Part shown: positions 25,509 to 34,195 of the stretch, one piece after another
How positions within the stretch are numbered: position 1 is the first letter of the stretch
How the letters are laid out: every line of letters starts with the position of its first letter
NCBI RefSeq assembly: GCF_014750685.1
Contig: NZ_JAAXGE010000006.1
Location: 372,001 to 436,000, forward strand
Direction of reading: 5' to 3'
From: Bacteroides sp. GM023
GTDB lineage: Bacteria; Bacteroidota; Bacteroidia; Bacteroidales; Bacteroidaceae
DNA length: 64,000 nucleotides
Notes under the pieces: model-generated
Database searches by the model: none
Told to the model about the DNA's origin: nothing
The model's input: the letters and a program-made list of their open reading frames with translations, nothing else
Program-made: the position numbers and the translations under genes

Positions 25509-28112
25509 TCAGATTTCCAGTTCGGGCAATGTATCCCTCATTACTGTTTCATATCCGTCTTCATTGACGATGGTAGCTTCTCCTTTGTATGTGATATTCA
25601 CTTTCTCCCTGGTGCTGCGAATGAAGAAAGAAGGTGCACCATTCGGTTTCAGGTTCACACTGATAAGCCAGCCGCCCACTTTGATACGTCCATCAGACAG
25701 AATTTCCGGATCTTTGGCGGGATATTTCAGAGCATGCGTATTGATGATAGTGGCAAAGCGATATACTTGTCCCTTTTCCGATGTAGCGGTAAAATGCCAG
25801 TGATTCGGATATTTCTTGAAGTTGCCCTTATCATCGGCACGCAGCCAATTTTCTGCCGGATAAAAGAAACTACTGGTTGTGTCAGTCTGTAACACTCCGC
25901 TTGAGAAGAGATAAGCGTCCGACGCTCCGCCACGGTTAGTAGCCTGAACGTGTACAAAACGGTTATCCGCCTTATTCACTGTCATGGGATTTTCCGTAGT
26001 GTGCAACAGGTAATTCCAGTTCACCGGTTCGTCTGCCTCCAGTTCATCATAAACAAAAATCAATCCACTCTTTCCCAAGTTTACAATATGACGACGGAAA
26101 GTCTTCACATGATTCTCATCCCAACCATTTTCGGGCGTATAATGTACTTCGGACTGTTCACCCCGTGTCAACCAAAGCGGTGAAATCACTTCTCCATAAG
26201 CATTGGAAGCATCTCCCAGTACATAGCCTATCTTTTCGCTGGCGTAATAACGGGGAATCCAACCATATCCCTCCGTTCCTATACGCTGTCCCATGCCATT
26301 TACCAAGATAGTATTGTGAGCCCGTGTGGCACGATGGCACAACATACTGTGTACATCGGTAAACTCGATATGGTGACCGCTACTATAAAACAATGGTTTT
26401 CCACCATAGAAAGTGTTGAACGCATTCTGATTGGCGAGCGCATGAGAAGTAGAACCATAAGGACTGGAACGAAAGCTCCACATAGCGTTACCACCTACTC
26501 TATCCCAATTGGTTTGGAAAGAAGCCAGTCCCGTTGCGGGAAATACGTAACCTGCAGGAAGTGCCGTCAATCCTTCGCCTTCCGGCAATGGCTTGTCGCA
26601 TTGAAGACGGAACCATGCAAGGTCACCCGGCTTGCTCAACAACGCTTTTTTCATATATTCCGGCTCCACTTTCAAGGTGCGGCGTACAAAGTCGGCTGCA
26701 TACGTGTTTCCAGTAAGGCGTGCCAACGCATCCAAATATCCGATACGGATACTGTTAGGACGTGCCACATTCTGATGCGAACTTCCGTTTCCACCGGATT
26801 TGGAAAAGGGGGGTTGCTGGAAGATAGTGTACATGATATTTCCCTGATACCACGGGTCGGAGAAGAAATCATATCCGCTCAGTTTACTATAATAATAAGG
26901 TACTTCTATCAAAGTACGGGTATTGACTGTGAAGTAAGAGTCACCGTTGTGCCAACCACCGTCTTTGTTCAATCCGGGAAAACGTGCCAGCCAAACATTG
27001 TAGCAATAATCTACCCATGTGTCTGCTTCGGGCAAATCACCATACACGCTGAACGCCGCCATTGTCAGGATACGGAGTGTCATCTGCCATACATGATTGT
27101 CGGCTATATGATTCTCCATACGGTTGTTGAAGTTATTGTACATCTCGCCACCTTTCACCTTGATGGCTTCAAGCAAAGTTTTCTTTTGCGCCACATTTAG
27201 CCGGTCATAGAACGAATCATAAGCCATAGAGCAAAGTGACAACAGAGAAGAAGCATTGAAATCACCTTTCACATTCTTATCCTTGTCCCACTCCGCCATA
27301 ATAAATACTCGTTTGATGGCTTCGTCAGCATATTTAGTATCCTGCGTCAACAACCACGCACGTATCAAAGCCTCAGCGTTTCCTTCTTCCGCATCAATAA
27401 TGCGGCGGCTTTCACGGGTAAGGTACGAATTAATCTGCATTTCATTTTTCAGATTCTTCACCTGAGAAGTATTAATATCTTTCACCGATTTCATCGGAGT
27501 CTGAAGCACACTTTCGGCACGTTCAAGATACCACTGCCTTTCCATCTTTTCCTTGCTACGGTTCATAAAGTCCTTCCATTCGTCCTTCATCATCCATACG
27601 CGCGGATGGCCTGCCGGCAATTTTGCCAACAGTGTTTTCAATGAAGGCGGACAGAATTTTCCCGGACGGTCTTCCACAGTGACTTGTTGCACACTTCCCC
27701 ACACTACTTGCCCTTCTTCTACATATCCGAACTGCCAGTACCATACACCGGGGGCAAGCGGCTTCTCCGGATTGTAAAACGGCCAACGGGTATCCACCTG
27801 AGTAATGCCCGACTTAAAGCCAGAGTCCTGAGAATAGCGTAAACGATAGGTAACTTTCGTTTTATCGACTTTCTTTACTTTGTGTTCGAATCCGTCCAAC
27901 GGACTGTCCTGCGAGTTCATATCCGAACGGAGCGGCCATTGGAAAGAAACCGCACGGTCATTTACTATAGCCTTATCTGGCGGACAAGGAGTAGCACGCA
28001 TCTCATGCATTAACGTTGTCTCCGTCAACTTGATGACTGCTTGCTTTTGTGCATAAGTCATCTGTGCAGCCGCAGACAAGATTACGAATGAAATCAATAA
28101 TACTTTTTTCAT
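25509..28112 (-). CDS. Putative periplasmic polysaccharide lyase (DUF4962 + heparinase II/III-like)
   Basis: An 867-residue protein with a cleavable signal (MKKVLLISFVILSAAAQMTYA, no lipobox), so periplasmic. An N-terminal beta domain (about 35-150, ATPCPPDKAIVNDRAVSFQWP) is followed by the DUF4962 alpha/alpha toroid (about 155-500, with RMENHIADNHVWQMTLRI around N339-H340) and the heparinase II/III-like domain (about 540-800, with GSTSHALANQNAFN around H557 and HRATRAHNTILVNGMGQ). It shares this architecture with the lipoprotein lyase at 19412-21961 but differs in cell location, the usual surface/periplasm split of a PUL. It is the first gene of the operon, with its promoter at 28148 and a candidate HTCS operator at 28223-28209. 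Substrate unassigned. Confidence 0.83.
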   Translation of the reverse strand: MKKVLLISFVILSAAAQMTYAQKQAVIKLTETTLMHEMRATPCPPDKAIVNDRAVSFQWPLRSDMNSQDSPLDGFEHKVKKVDKTKVTYRLRYSQDSGFKSGITQVDTRWPFYNPEKPLAPGVWYWQFGYVEEGQVVWGSVQQVTVEDRPGKFCPPSLKTLLAKLPAGHPRVWMMKDEWKDFMNRSKEKMERQWYLERAESVLQTPMKSVKDINTSQVKNLKNEMQINSYLTRESRRIIDAEEGNAEALIRAWLLTQDTKYADEAIKRVFIMAEWDKDKNVKGDFNASSLLSLCSMAYDSFYDRLNVAQKKTLLEAIKVKGGEMYNNFNNRMENHIADNHVWQMTLRILTMAAFSVYGDLPEADTWVDYCYNVWLARFPGLNKDGGWHNGDSYFTVNTRTLIEVPYYYSKLSGYDFFSDPWYQGNIMYTIFQQPPFSKSGGNGSSHQNVARPNSIRIGYLDALARLTGNTYAADFVRRTLKVEPEYMKKALLSKPGDLAWFRLQCDKPLPEGEGLTALPAGYVFPATGLASFQTNWDRVGGNAMWSFRSSPYGSTSHALANQNAFNTFYGGKPLFYSSGHHIEFTDVHSMLCHRATRAHNTILVNGMGQRIGTEGYGWIPRYYASEKIGYVLGDASNAYGEVISPLWLTRGEQSEVHYTPENGWDENHVKTFRRHIVNLGKSGLIFVYDELEADEPVNWNYLLHTTENPMTVNKADNRFVHVQATNRGGASDAYLFSSGVLQTDTTSSFFYPAENWLRADDKGNFKKYPNHWHFTATSEKGQVYRFATIINTHALKYPAKDPEILSDGRIKVGGWLISVNLKPNGAPSFFIRSTREKVNITYKGEATIVNEDGYETVMRDTLPELEI

Positions 28113-28140
28113 GATATCAAATGATTGGTTTTTCTGTAGG

Positions 28141-28148
28141 CAAATGTA
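28141..28148 (-). promoter_or_regulatory. PUL operon -7 box
   Basis: TACATTTG on the minus strand is a perfect TAnnTTTG match 29 bp upstream of the lyase ATG. No TTTG lies 19 bp further upstream, as expected for an activator-dependent promoter. AAACGG (28162-28167) recurs at the same spacing in the GH88 promoter. Confidence 0.65.
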
Positions 28149-28208
28149 GGTAAACCACCCGAAACGGGACTTTCAAATCAGTTCTTCCTTCTCTGATAGT
28201 GTCTAATG

Positions 28209-28223
28209 CGACTTTGATTTCGT
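28209..28223 (-). promoter_or_regulatory. Candidate HTCS operator, copy 1
   Basis: ACGAAATCAAAGTCG on the minus strand, identical to 34066-34052 upstream of GH88. In both places exactly 60 bp separate the motif from the -7 box. The AraC-type output domain of the adjacent HTCS is the obvious candidate binder; this is inference from spacing and context. Confidence 0.6.
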
Positions 28224-28371
28224 GCATTTCAACTTAAAAATCGTCCAAGATAGGAGCTACAGGTAGCTACAGGGAATATAAAAGAATAAAAAAGGTATTC
28301 ACATACTATTAAATCAGAACATCCGAAACTCTAAAAACCGAACCGAATAAAACTATCTCCGGTGATGTACT

Positions 28372-28473
28372 ATTTTATTCGTCTGACTATAGTTGAACTT
28401 TCGTCTAACTATAGTCAGACGAAAGAAGCACTATAGTCAGACGAAAGTTCAACTATAGTCAGACGAATAAAAT
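28372..28473. repeat. Palindromic array with 22-bp period, nested in a 43-bp inverted repeat
   Basis: Arms 28372-28414 and 28431-28473 are complementary at 42 of 43 positions around a 16-nt loop; as minus-strand RNA the one mismatch becomes G-U. Inside, the self-complementary octamer ACTATAGT occurs at 28386, 28408, 28430 and 28452, a 22-bp spacing each time. The fullest unit reads as the 20-bp palindrome CGTCTGACTATAGTCAGACG with 2-bp joins. The units abut with no spacers. Confidence 0.9.
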
Positions 28474-28480
28474 CATATAT

Positions 28481-28521
28481 AATAAAGACTAGTTCTTTGT
28501 ATCTAAAGAATTAGTCTTTAT
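28481..28521 (-). terminator. Terminator of the HTCS gene
   Basis: A near-perfect stem (28482-28499 with 28503-28521; loop about 3 nt) lies just after the HTCS stop. On the minus strand the stem itself ends in a T-rich tract leading into ATTATATATG. Confidence 0.65.
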
Positions 28522-28536
28522 GCAAGTTCGATATTA

Positions 28537-31500
28537 TTATTTAGTGTGCTGCTTTACATATTCCGAGGGCAAGCAGCCAACATACTTCTTAAAACTGGTA
28601 GAGAAATAAGAAGAAGAGCCAAAACCTACCATCCCGCTGATTTCAGAAATGGAATAGCGCCCCTCCAGCAATAACTTGCAGGCTTTATTAAAACGGATAC
28701 GCCGGATAAAGTTAGCAGGCGGTTCGCCGGATACGGAATTCATCTTGAGATAAAGTGACGAGCGGCTCATGCAAAGTTTGCTTGCCAGTTCGTCGGATGT
28801 AAAACCCTCGTTGCTAATATTCTCTTCTACCACCTGAATCGCTTTGCTCATGAATTCCTCATCCAGATTGTTGGACGTCATTTTAGCAGTATCAATATCA
28901 ATCGTATTAGAATAATAATGCTTCAAACGTTGGCGTGCTTTCAGCTGATTGGCGATTTTGCCTTTCAGTAATTGAATAGAAAATGGCTTTGTAATGTAAT
29001 CATCCGCTCCTGCCTGAATACCCTCCGTCTGTGCATCGACACTTCCTTTGGCAGACAGCAGAATCACCGGTATATGGCAGGTTTGCAGATTTCTCTTGAT
29101 TAACTGGCAAAATTTAATCCCGTCAATTCCCGGCATCATCACATCGGAAAGAACGATATCCACCCGGTGTTCCTTCATGATAGCCAACGCCTCCTCTCCG
29201 TTTCCGGCAGTAAGTGTCACATAATTCCGACGGAAATTCTCTTTCAGATAATCCACCATTTCCTTATTATCATCCACCAGTAAGATAGTGGAGCATTCCC
29301 CCTCACCAGCAGCCTCTATCCGACTGTCGTCTTCAAGCGCTTCCTCGGCAACCACAGCCGATATATCGCCGGCGAAATATTCGTCAACCACCGGAAGTTC
29401 CCGGAAGGAAACGGATGCTTCGGCTCCATGTTCCGGTGTTTCCCGTTCTTTCTCTGTGAAAGCATTTATATCGGCAGGCAAAGTGACTTTAAATTCTGTA
29501 TATTGATTAGGCTCACTTGTCACGGTTATAGTTCCGTGATGTTTCTCCACCAGCATTTTCACTAATGACAATCCTATGCCTGTTCCTTTCCGTTGACCGT
29601 CTATCTGATAGAAACGTTCGAAAATACGGGTAAGCTGTTCCGCAGACATACCGATACCACTATCTCTTACAGTGAAGCTGTACGTTTCTCCTTCCGCACT
29701 TAGAGAAAGCGATATATTGCCCCCATCCGGCGTAAACTTAAAAGCATTTGAAAGCAAATTCATCAGAATAGTCTCCAAATACGTCTTGTCTGCCGGAAGC
29801 AGACGCCCTGCCAGATCAGACTTCATGCTAACAGTTATATTACGCTTTTGTGTATTTTCATTAAACAAGGCAAGAATGTCCTGCGACAATCCTTCAACAT
29901 TTGTCAGTGCGACATGAATAGGCAATGCGCCTGCCTCGGCTTTACGGAAATCAAGTAACTGGTTGACAATGTGCAACAACTTCCGCCCATTTCTATAAAC
30001 ATAATCCAGCTTCTGTCGCACAAGAGTATCCAACAGGCTTTTCTGCCCCAAAAGTTCCTCTAAAGGAGCGAGTATCAGACTCAACGGAGTACGCAGTTCA
30101 TGAGACATATTCATATAGAAACGCACTTTTTCCTGGCTGATTTCTTCTACCTTGTTTCGCTCTATCTGCTCGATTCGCACCTGCATCTTCATCTTGGCAC
30201 GAGCAATGAAGAAATATATAATAAAGATAAGAAGCCCTACGGAAAAGAGTACGAAAAGCATCTTTGCCCACCAAGTCTGATACCACATCGGGATGATGTG
30301 CACAAAATATTCGGTAGTAGCTTCGCTCCACTTTCCATTATTGTTACACGCTTTCACCTTGAATACATATTCTCCGGGCGGAAGATTGGAATAACTCGCC
30401 CGCGCAAACGAGACATGACGGGAATAATTCCACTCCGTCTCAAATCCTTCCAACTTGTAAATGAATTGATTCCGTTTACCCGCCAAATAATTAATAACAG
30501 CGAAACGGATATTAAACAGTTTTTGGTCGGAAGGAAATGACATACCTAACATTCGTCCCTGCTCGTCCTGATAATAACGCACCCGTTCACTCTTCACATC
30601 CGTAATCACTTGATTGAAGACTACCGCCCCTGTAACCACCGCATTCGGAGAATACGGATTATCCCCCAGTTCATAAGGTTTGAAATAGGCGACACCTCCC
30701 AAAGAGCCCAAAAAGAATGTTCCGTCCTGTGTCTTGCAAGCTCCGTAATAATTGAACTGGTCATGAAGCAGTCCATCCTGTTTCGTATAATTGAGGAAAG
30801 TACCTTCTTCCCTATTAAAACAAGCCAGTCCCTTATTGGTCGTCAGCCACAAACGCCCCCGTTCATCTTCCAATATACAATAAATAAAGTCATTCGGCAA
30901 CCCATCTTTCATCGTATAGTGCCCCCAAGCGGTTGATGCACCTTCTTTATAACAGTATAACCCTGTAGAAGTACCTATCCAAATGCCGTGATGACTGTCT
31001 TCTAACACACTAAAGGCTTGTATCAATCCATGCAGATGCCCCGAAGAGGAAAGATGCAATTCTTCCAATTTTCCGCCTGCATACAAAAACAGGCTCTCTT
31101 CTGTTCCAATCCATATCCTTCCTTTCGAATCACGAAATAATGTATATATCAGCACATTCTCCAGTTGGTTATGTTTTTTAGCTAACGGATGCATGGAAAG
31201 CTCCCCTGTCCGTTTATCTAAAAGATAAAGCCCGTTCATACCGCCTACCCAAAGCGTTCCATCCGTTCCATCCAATAAAGAATAGCAACTGTTGTTCAGA
31301 GAAACCGAATGCGGAAAATCATATGTCTCTATTCTCCCACTTTTTCGATTCAGACGGCTCAATCCCCCACCATGCGTACCGATATAGACACTACCATCTT
31401 TATCCGTCCATATACATTTTATATTATCAGACTTCAGAGAATTGGTAGAAGTGCCTGCCCGAAAGAATGAGAAGACTCCGGTTTTTCGGTTATAATAATT

Positions 31501-32640
31501 TAACCCACCATCGTTCGTACCGATCCATAGGTTCTCACTGTCCGGTTCTTCGGCTATACAACTCACGGTATTGTCACTCAGAGAGTTCCGCCAGGTCGAA
31601 TGCTGCAAGCGTCCGAAAACCGGAGCTAAAGGATGATAATAATTAAGTCCGCCATAAAACGTGCCAACCCACATACCACCCTGAGTATCTTTCAAGATAG
31701 AGCGGACGGAGTTGTGCCCCAATGAAGTAGGGTCTTCGGAAGAGAAACGGCTAATTTGAAAAGTCTCCGTTTCCGGTTCAAGAATAAGCAAGCCTTCCAT
31801 CGTCCCTATCCAAATTCTTCCTTTATCATCCTGACACAATGTCCTGACTGAGTTTGTAAGAAAGTAGGCAGGAGTATTCTGTTTGTTATAATGCCGTTTT
31901 ATCTGAAAATTATTATCCACGCAATACACGCCGTTAGTTAATGAAGCCAGCCAGCAATTTCCGGTTCTGTCATCATAAAATATATCGGCTATGGCTTCCC
32001 CCTTCAGTTGCAACAGCAGTCGCGTCACGTTTTCATTCCGTTCATAGTAGAAATAGACACCTTCCGAAGTCCCAAGCAAGAAGCCGTCATTCATCCGGCA
32101 AACAGAATAGATTGTTTTTCCAGCAAGCTCTGGTTGTACTTTCATCCGTCCCGTCTTTTTATTGAAAATCATCAAGCCTATATTAGTGGCAAGTAAAAGG
32201 TAATCATCTTCTTCCGGTTCTCCGATAACCAACACTTGCATCGGTTGGTTGTCCGGCGAGGAATAGTTGGTGAAGTTATTCCCTACAATATTATAACGGG
32301 ACAAGCCGACTTGAGTACCTATCCATATTGCACCTTCCCGGTCAGTGTGAAGTGAATAAATATGATTATTCGCCAAACTTGTTGTATCGTCCGGTACTTT
32401 ATAGTAAGAAGCAAAACGGGAACCTTCATACCAGTTCAAGCCGTCTATCGTGCCTACCCAAATCTTATTATTATGGTCTTGAGTCAGGGCAAGTACAGTA
32501 TTTTGCGACAATCCGTCGTCTACGGACAAACGCTTAAAATGAATTGGGCTGTCGCCAGCCAGCACTATATATAAAGGAAGAAACAGAAAGCAAACGGATA
32601 ATCCGAATATATACTTAAATAGCAAATGCCGGTCTTTCAT
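28537..32640 (-). CDS. Hybrid two-component system (HTCS) sensor-regulator
   Basis: A 1367-residue one-polypeptide signalling protein. Signal/first membrane segment about 8-28; a periplasmic double seven-bladed propeller (about 35-690) with repeats such as DHNNKIWVGTIDGLNWY and DKDGSVYIGTHGGGLSRLN; a Y_Y_Y domain (about 700-785, FEVKACNNNGKWSEAT-like); a transmembrane helix about 790-813; HisKA with MNMSHELRTPLS (H847); HATPase_c with NLLSNAFKF and GTGIGLSLV; a receiver domain (about 1118-1233) with D1166 in LSDVMMPG and K in ITKPFS; and a C-terminal AraC HTH (about 1266-1365, ISEISGMVGFGSSSYFSTSFKKYVG). All catalytic residues are present. HTCS proteins bind a glycan breakdown product and activate their PUL. 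Targets here are probably the two promoters sharing ACGAAATCAAAGTCG. Confidence 0.96.
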   Translation of the reverse strand: MKDRHLLFKYIFGLSVCFLFLPLYIVLAGDSPIHFKRLSVDDGLSQNTVLALTQDHNNKIWVGTIDGLNWYEGSRFASYYKVPDDTTSLANNHIYSLHTDREGAIWIGTQVGLSRYNIVGNNFTNYSSPDNQPMQVLVIGEPEEDDYLLLATNIGLMIFNKKTGRMKVQPELAGKTIYSVCRMNDGFLLGTSEGVYFYYERNENVTRLLLQLKGEAIADIFYDDRTGNCWLASLTNGVYCVDNNFQIKRHYNKQNTPAYFLTNSVRTLCQDDKGRIWIGTMEGLLILEPETETFQISRFSSEDPTSLGHNSVRSILKDTQGGMWVGTFYGGLNYYHPLAPVFGRLQHSTWRNSLSDNTVSCIAEEPDSENLWIGTNDGGLNYYNRKTGVFSFFRAGTSTNSLKSDNIKCIWTDKDGSVYIGTHGGGLSRLNRKSGRIETYDFPHSVSLNNSCYSLLDGTDGTLWVGGMNGLYLLDKRTGELSMHPLAKKHNQLENVLIYTLFRDSKGRIWIGTEESLFLYAGGKLEELHLSSSGHLHGLIQAFSVLEDSHHGIWIGTSTGLYCYKEGASTAWGHYTMKDGLPNDFIYCILEDERGRLWLTTNKGLACFNREEGTFLNYTKQDGLLHDQFNYYGACKTQDGTFFLGSLGGVAYFKPYELGDNPYSPNAVVTGAVVFNQVITDVKSERVRYYQDEQGRMLGMSFPSDQKLFNIRFAVINYLAGKRNQFIYKLEGFETEWNYSRHVSFARASYSNLPPGEYVFKVKACNNNGKWSEATTEYFVHIIPMWYQTWWAKMLFVLFSVGLLIFIIYFFIARAKMKMQVRIEQIERNKVEEISQEKVRFYMNMSHELRTPLSLILAPLEELLGQKSLLDTLVRQKLDYVYRNGRKLLHIVNQLLDFRKAEAGALPIHVALTNVEGLSQDILALFNENTQKRNITVSMKSDLAGRLLPADKTYLETILMNLLSNAFKFTPDGGNISLSLSAEGETYSFTVRDSGIGMSAEQLTRIFERFYQIDGQRKGTGIGLSLVKMLVEKHHGTITVTSEPNQYTEFKVTLPADINAFTEKERETPEHGAEASVSFRELPVVDEYFAGDISAVVAEEALEDDSRIEAAGEGECSTILLVDDNKEMVDYLKENFRRNYVTLTAGNGEEALAIMKEHRVDIVLSDVMMPGIDGIKFCQLIKRNLQTCHIPVILLSAKGSVDAQTEGIQAGADDYITKPFSIQLLKGKIANQLKARQRLKHYYSNTIDIDTAKMTSNNLDEEFMSKAIQVVEENISNEGFTSDELASKLCMSRSSLYLKMNSVSGEPPANFIRRIRFNKACKLLLEGRYSISEISGMVGFGSSSYFSTSFKKYVGCLPSEYVKQHTK

Positions 32641-32751
32641 GAGCTAAATATTGAAGTTTTCATTGTAAAGATAGGAATTTTCAGTTCAATCTTATAAAAG
32701 AATCTTGTTTTTAACGCATATAAAGGACCGGAATCTACTAAAACACGAATA

Positions 32752-33954
32752 CTATAAATTATCCGGTTTCTCTTTCAAGTCTTTATAACGTTTCATTGCT
32801 TCCAAATAGTAATAATCAGCATAATTCAACGGAGTGTCAATCTCACTATCGTGCGGGAAACTGCCGACAGAGTGCAACAGGATGAAACCATGATTTTTTC
32901 CTTCTTCCGCCAAATATTCCCCTGATGACAATTGCTTCAGTATATTTTCCGCATAATGAAAATATTCTTCTCCTTGTTTCTTGTCACCATATCCGCTCAG
33001 TTCCAGTAATGCGGAAGCCGTTACAGCAGCCGCAGAAGCATCTCTCGGCTCATTGGGAATATTAGGAGCATCATAATCCCAGTAAGGAATGTAATCATTC
33101 TCCGCCGGACGATGGTCGATGATAAACCGGGCTATTTTATGAGCAGCGTCCAAATAACTCTGCTGCTTGGTGAAACGATAGCACATGGTGTAACCATACA
33201 CTCCCCACGCCTGCCCGCGAGCCCAGGCAGAGGAATCAGCATATCCTTGGAATGTCCCTTTAGACTCCACTTCTCCACTATCCTCCCAATAGCTTACCAC
33301 ATGATAGGAAGTCATGTCCGCCCGGAAATGATTCTTCAATGTTTTGTCAGCATGAGAAATAGCTATATCACGATATTTTGGATTATTAGTTTGTTCCGAA
33401 GCCCAAAATAACATTTCAAGATTCATCATATTATCAATAATCACCGGATAACTCCAGTCGCCAAAATCCCATGAACGAATCAATCCTACTTTCGAACTAA
33501 AACGGGAGCTAAGGCTTTCGGAAGAATGAACAAGAATCAGACTGTCCGTGGGCTCCGGTTTCAAGCGCAGACCTTGTCCATAACTGCAAAACATCATAAA
33601 GCCCAAATCGTGGTTACCTGTATAATATTGCATATCCTGCAGACGGTTCGTATATTTACGCGCTTCCTTTGCCAACGCCTCATCCCCAGTTAGTTCATAT
33701 GCCAACCACATCGAACCGGAATAGAAACCACTTGTCCAGTCCGTAGGATGTTCCAACCGATACTTGCCCTCTTTTATAGAACGCGGGAAACAAGCCGTGT
33801 CCGGCTCTTCTTTTAATTGTTCCGCCATATAAAGCAATTGATGTCCGGATGTTTTCACTGCATGGTCGAACCATTCCATCTCATTTCCTTTCGGAGTATT
33901 ACAGGCAGTCAGGAAAGCAATACTCCCTACTACCATAAAAAGTCTGTTTTTCAT
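32752..33954 (-). CDS. GH88 unsaturated glucuronyl hydrolase
   Basis: A 400-residue lipoprotein (lipobox LTAC, Cys18, then NTPKGNE; no acidic run, so probably periplasmic-facing). The (alpha/alpha)6 GH88 fold is shown by DWTSGFYSGSMWLAYELTG (72-90), the two key aspartates D116 (TGNHDLGFMM) and D174 (VIIDNMMNLEMLFWAS), and SSAWARGQAWGVYGYTMCYRFT. GH88 enzymes remove the 4,5-unsaturated uronic acid left at the non-reducing end by lyases through a hydration mechanism. It therefore complements the two putative lyases. It has its own promoter (TAACTTTG, 33991-33984) with the shared PUL motif at 34066-34052, so it is probably an independently transcribed part of the same regulon. Confidence 0.93.
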   Translation of the reverse strand: MKNRLFMVVGSIAFLTACNTPKGNEMEWFDHAVKTSGHQLLYMAEQLKEEPDTACFPRSIKEGKYRLEHPTDWTSGFYSGSMWLAYELTGDEALAKEARKYTNRLQDMQYYTGNHDLGFMMFCSYGQGLRLKPEPTDSLILVHSSESLSSRFSSKVGLIRSWDFGDWSYPVIIDNMMNLEMLFWASEQTNNPKYRDIAISHADKTLKNHFRADMTSYHVVSYWEDSGEVESKGTFQGYADSSAWARGQAWGVYGYTMCYRFTKQQSYLDAAHKIARFIIDHRPAENDYIPYWDYDAPNIPNEPRDASAAAVTASALLELSGYGDKKQGEEYFHYAENILKQLSSGEYLAEEGKNHGFILLHSVGSFPHDSEIDTPLNYADYYYLEAMKRYKDLKEKPDNL

Positions 33955-33983
33955 TGTTATAATTCTACTATTGTTGATGTAGG

Positions 33984-33991
33984 CAAAGTTA
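33984..33991 (-). promoter_or_regulatory. GH88 -7 box
   Basis: TAACTTTG on the minus strand, a perfect TAnnTTTG match, 30 bp upstream of the ATG. As at the lyase operon, no -33 TTTG is present at 19 bp, and AAACGG (34005-34010) occurs at the same distance. Confidence 0.65.
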
Positions 33992-34051
33992 AAGCAATGC
34001 AGAAAAACGGAGTTTATATATCTTCCTTTTTATTTCCGTTTCTATTTCAAC

Positions 34052-34066
34052 CGACTTTGATTTCGT
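34052..34066 (-). promoter_or_regulatory. Candidate HTCS operator, copy 2
   Basis: ACGAAATCAAAGTCG on the minus strand, identical to 28223-28209, again exactly 60 bp upstream of the -7 box. The surrounding sequence is not otherwise conserved, which argues for selection on the motif rather than recent duplication. Confidence 0.6.
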
Positions 34067-34104
34067 CCAAAACCTCTTTGTTTTTATCTTTTATACAAAA
34101 AACA

Positions 34105-34175
34105 GGCACGGATTCCGCGAAATACACTGCTGATAAATAGTATATCAACAGTACGGCATTTCGTAAAATCCGTGC
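34105..34175 (-). terminator. Terminator of the DUF4488 gene
   Basis: A long hairpin: GGCACGGAT (34105-34113) pairs with ATCCGTGCC (34167-34175), with inner pairings GCGAAAT/ATTTCGT and ACTGCTGAT/ATCAACAGT. The minus strand continues into a T-rich tract. It overlies the region just upstream of the GH88 operator and insulates the PUL. Confidence 0.75.
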
Positions 34176-34195
34176 CCAATAAAAACACAAAATTC

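Larger units (their letters stand above)
28113..28536. other. PUL control region between HTCS and lyase operon
   Basis: This 424-bp gap holds, from the lyase gene outward: a -7 box (28148-28141), a CCCGAAACGGG palindrome (28158-28168), a 15-bp motif shared with the GH88 promoter (28209-28223), a short direct repeat AGCTACAGG (28255-28263 and 28265-28273), the 22-bp-period palindromic array (28372-28473) and the HTCS terminator (28481-28521). No protein-coding ORF is evident. Confidence 0.8.

Noticed and set aside
26316..27200. Plus-strand ORF of 294 codons across the periplasmic lyase
   Set aside because: Antisense to a well-supported domain structure, no promoter and no recognisable family.
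28372..28473. CRISPR array
   Set aside because: Units abut every 22 bp without variable spacers and are palindromic; no cas gene is nearby.
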